Positions 58,715-64,000 of a stretch of 64,000 nt of DNA are shown one piece after another. Made by a program: the position numbers and the translations under genes. The DNA is taken from assembly GCA_964592155.1 (NCBI GenBank), contig CAZQDA010000003.1, positions 1 through 64,000 on the forward strand. Reading direction: 5' to 3'. Under the pieces are notes generated by a model. The model was not told where the DNA came from and made no database searches. It saw only the letters and a list, made by a program, of their open reading frames with translations. The DNA is from Christensenella sp964592155. GTDB lineage: Bacteria; Bacillota; Clostridia; Christensenellales; Christensenellaceae. Each line of letters begins with the position of its first letter. The stretch's first letter is position 1.

Positions 58715-61120
58715 TTACAGCACATGCTCCGTTCTCTTGATAATATCGTCCTGCGTTTCCCTGGAAAGCACATTGAAAAACGCGCTATAACCCGCGACAC
58801 GCACAATGAGGTCACGATGCTTTTCCGGATGCTGCTGCGCATCCAGCATGGTATCTTTTGATACCACATTATATTGCACGTGGAACCCTTTGAGCGTATC
58901 AAAAAAGGTGCGCAGCATGAGTACCAGCTTATTGATATCACTCTGCTCCTCCAAGGACTGCGGGTTTAACTTCTGGTTTAGCAAAACGCCACCCGTCAGC
59001 TCGATTGTCGGCAGCTTGGAGATCGATTTAAAAACAGCCGTCGGCCCGTTCACATCTGCCGAATGCGTGGGAGAGCACCCTTCCGCAAGCGGCTCTCCCG
59101 CCATTCTTCCATCCGGCGTTGCACAAACCGCTTTGCCCTGCGGAACGTTCGCAGAAATGGAGGAAGTCCCCGCGTAATAACGTCCGCCGATCGGCCCGCG
59201 CCCATAACGTGTATTTTTATAGTTTGCTATTTCGTCAATATAGACCTTGTATGCCTGCGCGGTAAGGCTGTCTACATAATCGTCGTCATTTCCGAATTTT
59301 GGCGCGTCATACAGAAGCATCTTTTGGACGCGCTCTCCCTGCTGCCCCGCAAAATCACTGAGTAAAGCATCCCAGAGCTCCTGTGTTGTGAGTTTCTTTT
59401 CTTCAAACACAAGCTTTTTGATGGCTGCGAGCGAATCGCCAATGTTTGCGATTCCTACCTGAAGAGGACCGATAAAATCATATACCGCCCCGCCCTCTTT
59501 CAGGGTCAGCCCACGCCCGATGCAATCCTGAACCAGAGAAGAGCAGAGCAAATCCGGCACTTCCTCTTCCAGCGCGAGATCCGCGCAATTATCCAAAATG
59601 ACGCTGTAGCGGGTGTAATAGACGATCGCCCGCTTCCATGCTTCCCACACTTCGTCAAAGCTTTTCATATCAGGAAAATATCCAGCGCCATCAAATACCG
59701 CTTCGCCAGTCGTAACGTCTACGCCATTGTTAAGGGCAATCATGAGGATTTTGGGAAAATTCATAAAATTCATCCCAGAGGTCCGATAGCCGAATTTTCC
59801 GGGAATCGATACCTCGATACACCCGATGGAGCAATAATTATAAGCGTCTTCCTTTGCGACCCCTCTTTTGATAAAGGAATCGATAATGATTTCATCATTG
59901 TTAAACGAAGGCATTCCAAAGCCCATCTTAATGACCTGTACGCATTCGCGCATGAATTCGTCGGAGATGCCTTTATGATATCTGACGGACAGGTTGGGCT
60001 GGGTCAGGTGCAGCTGTGCAACGCTTTTGAGCACCAGAAAAGAAAGTTCGTTGACCGCGTCCCTTCCGTCCTTTGTCTGTCCACCCACGCACACATTCTG
60101 ATAAAGCGGGCTGCCCGCTGAAAACTTTGTATGCGAATCGCTTCTGATTTTATTGATCGTAAATGTTTTCAGCCAGAAATTTTCGATTAGCTCCAGCGCC
60201 TGCTCCTGCGTGATCCTGCCCTCTTCGATATCTTTTTTGTAATAGGGATACATAAATTGATCGAAGCGTCCAAACGAAAGCGAATGCCCGCTGGATTCTA
60301 TTTGCAGGATTAAGTGTGCAAACCACACCGACTGGAGCGCCTCGTGGAACGTTTGCGCGGGATACTGCGGCACACGTTCGCATATTTCGGCAATTTCAAG
60401 AAGCTCGCGTTTCCTTTGCCCGTTGGCCTCCTTTTTTGCCATATCCCTTGCCAGCGCCGCATAACGGTTTGCAAACGCAATGCACGCGTCTATGGTGATC
60501 AAAGCCGCGTCATAGAAATATTGTTTTTTCATCTGGGAAAAGTCGCTCATATCCACTTGCTTTTTTGCGGCGAGCGTCTCTTCTTTGATTCCCTGTAATC
60601 CCACTTTTAAAAGCTTTTCGTAATCGACTGCCAGATGGGCGTCCCCTGCCGTCAGATTTCCCTCTACTTTGATGATTCCGATATCATAATATTTCCGCGC
60701 AAGCGGAGGCATGAGGGCAAGCCCTTTATCCTTTACGGTCTGTCCCTCCCAAAAGGGCGCGATTTCACGTAATTTTTGTTTGTTTTCCTCTGAAATCGTA
60801 AAACGGTCTCCGTTTCTTCTTTCCCACAGGTCAAGCTCTTGCACAACCCAATCCATTGCATATTCCGGGAAAATCGGAGCTGCGCGGTTGGCGCTTGCCT
60901 GATTTCCCACAATGAGGCCTCCGTCTTCAACGTAAATCGTCATATTGCGAAGCACATGGTCAAGCGCAAGCGAACGCTTGATTACTGGGCGTTTTTCCTT
61001 GTTTTTTTGATAAACCTCCGTCGTTAGCATTGCGCGCTCCACGCAGACAGTCGGCTGTGTATTCATAATTGCTTCGCGCATCATCGCGATTCTGTTGCTC
61101 GGTTCTCCAAAATATCCCAT
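58715..61120 (-). CDS. Glycyl-radical enzyme, YbiW/PflD-like (candidate anhydrohexitol-phosphate lyase)
   Basis: An 801-residue glycyl-radical enzyme with radical motif RVAGYSAFF (Gly777) and active-site GCIE (Cys434, Glu436). The CxE pairing is that of radical C-O/C-N lyases and dehydratases, not pyruvate formate-lyase (which has two adjacent Cys). Sequence blocks such as GNQASANRAAPIFPEY, EGNLTAGDAHLAV, MPSFNNDE and YGRGPIGGRYYAGTSSISAN recall E. coli YbiW/PflD, which open 1,5-anhydrohexitol-6-phosphates to 1-deoxyfructose-6-phosphate. It lies between a ROK kinase and its activase, which fits phosphorylation before cleavage. The substrate is inferred, not shown. Confidence 0.88.
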   Translation of the reverse strand: MGYFGEPSNRIAMMREAIMNTQPTVCVERAMLTTEVYQKNKEKRPVIKRSLALDHVLRNMTIYVEDGGLIVGNQASANRAAPIFPEYAMDWVVQELDLWERRNGDRFTISEENKQKLREIAPFWEGQTVKDKGLALMPPLARKYYDIGIIKVEGNLTAGDAHLAVDYEKLLKVGLQGIKEETLAAKKQVDMSDFSQMKKQYFYDAALITIDACIAFANRYAALARDMAKKEANGQRKRELLEIAEICERVPQYPAQTFHEALQSVWFAHLILQIESSGHSLSFGRFDQFMYPYYKKDIEEGRITQEQALELIENFWLKTFTINKIRSDSHTKFSAGSPLYQNVCVGGQTKDGRDAVNELSFLVLKSVAQLHLTQPNLSVRYHKGISDEFMRECVQVIKMGFGMPSFNNDEIIIDSFIKRGVAKEDAYNYCSIGCIEVSIPGKFGYRTSGMNFMNFPKILMIALNNGVDVTTGEAVFDGAGYFPDMKSFDEVWEAWKRAIVYYTRYSVILDNCADLALEEEVPDLLCSSLVQDCIGRGLTLKEGGAVYDFIGPLQVGIANIGDSLAAIKKLVFEEKKLTTQELWDALLSDFAGQQGERVQKMLLYDAPKFGNDDDYVDSLTAQAYKVYIDEIANYKNTRYGRGPIGGRYYAGTSSISANVPQGKAVCATPDGRMAGEPLAEGCSPTHSADVNGPTAVFKSISKLPTIELTGGVLLNQKLNPQSLEEQSDINKLVLMLRTFFDTLKGFHVQYNVVSKDTMLDAQQHPEKHRDLIVRVAGYSAFFNVLSRETQDDIIKRTEHVL

Positions 61121-61138
61121 TGCTAAACCTCCAAATTT

Positions 61139-62104
61139 TTACCGGTCGATTGAATAAAGCAGCTCTGCCGCCCCAATGATACCCACATCCTGCTTTAATT
61201 CCGCAGTCTTCAAATATACCTTTTGATCTTTCTGATGATTATAGCGGTCAAACGTATCCTGTATTCTTTGCATGAGCGGCGTGCCGATATTCATCATACC
61301 GCCTCCGTACACATAACAGTTCAGGTTAAGCCCGATAAAGAAATTATAGGTATAAACCCCAATATAGTAGCCGATCTGATCGATTAGCTCCGTTGCCAAC
61401 GCATCTCCTTCGCAAAACGCCTCATAAATATGAACCGCCGTCAATTTTGAAAAATCATCCCCTACAAGCCTACCCAGCAAGGATTGCCTCCCGCTTTGCA
61501 GCGCGTTTTTGGCATGACGCACAATCATCGATCCGGATGCGTTGCTCATAAAGCAGCCTTTGTTATCGCATCCGCACATTACGCCCTCATCCGGCGTAAT
61601 CAACATGTGCCCCGATTCTCCCGCCCCGCCGTAAGCGCCTCTGTAGATGTCGCCATTCAGGATAAAACCGCTGCCGATTCCGGTGCTGACCGCCGTATAA
61701 AGCATATGATCATAGCCCCGCCCGGCTCCATAGCGGTGCTCGGCAATTGCCGCAATATTGGTGTCGTTATCCACCACAACCCTGACTCCCGGAAATCGTT
61801 TTTCAAATGCCGCTCTGGCACAAAAATGGTGCAGGTTCGGCATATTGCTTGTGAAAACGATTACCCCATCATCAAAGTTAACATAAGAGGGAAATCCCAT
61901 CGCAATTCCCGCAAGATCGTCGACACCCAGCTTAAGCGCGTCCAGAATATGCATGGTATCCGTTACAATTTTCTCTTCCAGCTCCTTTGGCGTTGCAAGA
62001 GCATCCGTTTCCGTTTTATAACGGTAAACGATTACCCTATTCTCATCAAAAATACCATAGGCAATTTTTGTGCCGCCAATATCAATTCCCAACCTATATT
62101 TCAT
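61139..62104 (-). CDS. ROK-family sugar kinase (second kinase of the locus)
   Basis: A 321-residue ROK kinase with DIGGTKIAYGIFDENR (6-21), DNDTNIAA (about 117-124), the sugar/zinc region GESGHMLI then CGCDNKGC, and C-terminal GGGMMN. It is distinct from the AlsK-like kinase. The start ATG 62104 has a weak site (GGTG). It is the first gene of the operon with the glycyl-radical enzyme and its activase, so it probably makes the phosphorylated substrate for that lyase. Candidate substrates are 1,5-anhydroglucitol or anhydromannitol; a free hexose is the alternative. Confidence 0.86.
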   Translation of the reverse strand: MKYRLGIDIGGTKIAYGIFDENRVIVYRYKTETDALATPKELEEKIVTDTMHILDALKLGVDDLAGIAMGFPSYVNFDDGVIVFTSNMPNLHHFCARAAFEKRFPGVRVVVDNDTNIAAIAEHRYGAGRGYDHMLYTAVSTGIGSGFILNGDIYRGAYGGAGESGHMLITPDEGVMCGCDNKGCFMSNASGSMIVRHAKNALQSGRQSLLGRLVGDDFSKLTAVHIYEAFCEGDALATELIDQIGYYIGVYTYNFFIGLNLNCYVYGGGMMNIGTPLMQRIQDTFDRYNHQKDQKVYLKTAELKQDVGIIGAAELLYSIDR

Positions 62105-62162
62105 TTGTTTTCACCAATTTCCCATTAAAATCATGTTTTGAATTGATTCTTTATTGAATTTC

Positions 62163-62191
62163 ATTATATAGCGCGCCTTTTGAAAAGTCAA
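62163..62191 (-). promoter_or_regulatory. Promoter of the ROK kinase/glycyl-radical operon
   Basis: TTGACT (62186-62191), 17-base spacer, TATAAT (62163-62168), about 60 bases before the start codon. Confidence 0.75.
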
Positions 62192-62283
62192 CAGATTTTG
62201 CGCTTTATTTTTTGAAATGTTTTTGCTTTTTTCACCGTCCAAAATCTAGCTTAAAATGACGCTTTTTTGCTTTTGCACAGCAT

Positions 62284-62298
62284 AGTTAATCGTTTACT
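62284..62298. promoter_or_regulatory. Third copy of the sugar-locus operator
   Basis: AGTTAATCGTTTACT matches the 56627 operator (core TAATCGTTTACT) but lies about 95 bp upstream of the -35 of the ROK operon, between it and the chemoreceptor gene. It may be an auxiliary looping site or act on the divergent gene. No gene is seen in 62105-62502. Confidence 0.5.
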
Positions 62299-62433
62299 CT
62301 ATTTATATGGGCAACCGCCACCGCTTTATCGTCCTTGTTCTGCTTAAATTTGCAGGTGGTAAGCAGTGCGCAAACTCATTTTTTGCCTGTATCCATATAA
62401 AATTTCTTAATTTGTGACTTTTCTCAAAACCCA

Positions 62434-62462
62434 TTGTCTTAATCCAAAATTCATACTATAAT
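62434..62462 (+). promoter_or_regulatory. Promoter of the chemoreceptor gene
   Basis: TTGTCT (62434-62439), 17-base spacer, TATAAT (62457-62462), about 40 bases before the TTG start. Confidence 0.65.
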
Positions 62463-62502
62463 CTAGTCGTAACTGTAAAACTTAACAAAAGGAGCTTTTA
62501 TT

Positions 62503-64000
62503 TTGAGACGCAGTAGAGCTAAACATACCAGTGACGTAAAGCATAGTATTGGAAAAAAGATCATCATCAATACCGTCGCCATATTGCTTTTACTATCGAT
62601 CGTGCTTGTGGGCGTTATGTCTTACTTCATGACGACGCTGACCAATACTATTTTGCTGGATACGCTTCAGCCAATGGCAAAGGCGGCCTCTCAAAGCATC
62701 GAGAACAACCTGCACCTGATGTCGGATCGCATTTTTATGATTGCGGACAATCCCACTCTGGCCAGTGCGCAAACAACGCCGGCAGAAAAGCAGGCGGAGC
62801 TCGATCATGCAAAATCCGGCATCGAATTTAACTGGCTTGCCCTTTACGGCGCTGACGGCAACCTGTTCACAGGCAGCGAAAGCAGCCCCGGCAGCATTGC
62901 GGGCGATTCTCTTTACAGCAGCATGAAAGAAACCGCAAATCTTGTCATTGACGACACCCGCGTGAATGGCGACCAGCTTGAAATCGTGATCGGCACACCA
63001 GTCATGCAGGACGGCAATGTCTCTTACTATCTTGTAGGAAGTTACCAATACGACGTGCTGAACGATCTATTGAGCAACATCAACGTTGGAAAAACAGGAG
63101 TCGCCTTCATCATAGACGAAAATGGCATTTATATGGCACATCAAGATGCCAAACAGGTGGCATCAAAGAGGACAATATTTGACACATTCGGCGATAATGC
63201 GGACATGCAAAACATTTTTTCGCAAATGGCGGACGGGCAAACCGGCTCCGCAGGCACTGGTGGTTTTACAAATCACCAGTATTTCAGCTATTCCCCTGTG
63301 CGCGGAACCCACTGGAGCTTTGGCATTACCGCGCCGCAAAGTGATTTTATGGACGCGGCAAATCAGGCAATTTTTATCAGTATTTTGCTGACAATCGCTT
63401 TGCTATTACTCTCGATTTTCCCCACGATGCACATCGTCAAACGCATTCAAAAACCTTTGCGACGTGTAACCAAGCGGCTTGCCCAGCTTTCAGACGGAGA
63501 CCTTCATTCACCTGTGGAGGTAGAGGCCACAAGGGATGAGACAGAGGTTTTGTCGCGCGCGCTCAGTCAAACAGTGCTCAGCATCAACAGCTATACCTCC
63601 GAACTGTCGCGTGTTTTAAATGAACTTTCCAAAAGTAATCTTGACGTATCTGTGGACGGCGAGTTCCGCGGCGATTTTATTGTCATGAAGGATTCCCTGA
63701 ACAAAATCGTCAAATTCCTGAACCTGATCATGCAGTCCATCCAGCGCTCCGTGGTTCAGGTAAGCGAAACCTCGCACATGGTATCCACAAACGCGCTTCA
63801 CGTGCAGGAAAGTTCCGGCGGTCAGGCTGGCGCGCTCAGCGATCTTGAACACGAGGCGCAGTCCATTTCCCAAAGTATTGACGCAGTCGATACGCATACC
63901 CGGCACGTACACAGCCTGATGCAGCAGGCTATGGAAAAACTGGGCACAGCCCAGCAAAATATGGATGACATGTCCAAGGCGATGCAAGCCATCAGTAACA
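62503..64000 (+). CDS. Methyl-accepting chemotaxis protein (3' end beyond window)
   Basis: A membrane receptor that controls CheA/CheW. The start is a TTG at 62503, with AGGAG 8 bases upstream; the frame then stays open to the window edge (499 codons). A basic N-terminus leads to TM1 (about 20-45, IIINTVAILLLLSIVLVGVM). An extracellular dCache-like sensor (about 50-285, with VGKTGVAFIIDENGIYMAHQ) follows, then TM2 (about 287-310), HAMP (about 312-365) and the start of the signalling helices (SETSHMVSTNALHVQESSGG). It is divergent from the sugar locus and could sense a sugar, but dCache receptors mostly bind amino acids or carboxylates. Confidence 0.85.
   Translation, partial: MRRSRAKHTSDVKHSIGKKIIINTVAILLLLSIVLVGVMSYFMTTLTNTILLDTLQPMAKAASQSIENNLHLMSDRIFMIADNPTLASAQTTPAEKQAELDHAKSGIEFNWLALYGADGNLFTGSESSPGSIAGDSLYSSMKETANLVIDDTRVNGDQLEIVIGTPVMQDGNVSYYLVGSYQYDVLNDLLSNINVGKTGVAFIIDENGIYMAHQDAKQVASKRTIFDTFGDNADMQNIFSQMADGQTGSAGTGGFTNHQYFSYSPVRGTHWSFGITAPQSDFMDAANQAIFISILLTIALLLLSIFPTMHIVKRIQKPLRRVTKRLAQLSDGDLHSPVEVEATRDETEVLSRALSQTVLSINSYTSELSRVLNELSKSNLDVSVDGEFRGDFIVMKDSLNKIVKFLNLIMQSIQRSVVQVSETSHMVSTNALHVQESSGGQAGALSDLEHEAQSISQSIDAVDTHTRHVHSLMQQAMEKLGTAQQNMDDMSKAMQAISN

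Noticed and set aside
1..64000. CRISPR arrays, rRNA and tRNA genes
   Set aside because: No regularly spaced repeats, rRNA-like segments or tRNA cloverleaf patterns were noticed on reading both strands; a tRNA scan was not possible here.

Overview
The window looks like a draft-assembly piece of an anaerobic, moderately GC Gram-positive gut bacterium (class Clostridia; a Christensenella-like lineage is possible, but I cannot confirm it). The reasons are oxygen-sensitive glycyl-radical enzymes (NrdD and a sugar-type lyase), class III fructose-bisphosphatase, strong AGGAGG ribosome binding sites, TTGACA-N17-TATAAT promoters and Clostridia-type regulators. Seven runs of exactly 100 N mark scaffold joins. 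At least one of them (50800-50899) is flanked by the same 55 bases on both sides, so there nothing is missing. Another (20492-20591) clearly hides the end of kdpC and the start of kdpD.

Layout. 1-4407: end of a prophage, with a portal protein, an ArpU-like late regulator, small proteins, and a divergent XRE repressor plus ImmA/IrrE protease around a three-operator switch. 4408-4574: inverted-repeat-rich DNA at a contig edge. 4675-9328: anaerobic ribonucleotide reductase (nrdD, nrdG), a flavodoxin-like/ferredoxin protein and a TetR regulator. 9496-13685: a heterodimeric multidrug-type ABC exporter. 13805-15280: three YbaK-type tRNA-editing-domain genes. 15374-16562: a small helical protein and a CheW protein with an inserted zinc-binding CZB domain. 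16683-24945: the potassium system kdpF-A-B-C-D-E plus an unknown co-transcribed gene. 25249-27342: a LacI regulator and a uroporphyrinogen-decarboxylase-like methyltransferase. 27503-32194: a 1563-residue hybrid kinase with about nine PAS domains. 32792-35232: an MBL hydrolase and RarA. 35527-38038: serC, serA and a small membrane protein. 38266-40110: DUF4417, a zinc-ribbon protein and DUF2148 behind a CsoR-like operator. 40161-43696: two MATE pumps and a MarR regulator, with a leader-peptide attenuator before one pump. 43831-47349: a mini-gene, a PatB/MalY-type lyase, a Nudix hydrolase and an ABC exporter. 47654-49564: fbp.

49644-62104 is one large sugar locus on the minus strand. One operon carries rpiB, a binding protein, ATPase and permease (ribose/allose type), alsE-like epimerase, alsK-like kinase and a GATase-like protein. 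The upstream operon carries a ROK kinase, a YbiW/PflD-like glycyl-radical enzyme and its activase, followed by a LacI regulator. Near-identical palindromes (GTAATCG-TTAC type) lie at both operons, which suggests joint control by that LacI protein. The likely job is uptake and phosphorylation of rare hexoses and/or anhydrohexitols, then radical C-O cleavage and epimerisation into glycolysis. The window ends inside a chemoreceptor gene (62503 onward).

The most novel-looking items are the putative ribosome-mediated attenuator upstream of a MATE pump (41545-41814), the combined allose/anhydrosugar locus, the split CheW-CZB protein, and a possible small RNA near 38966.
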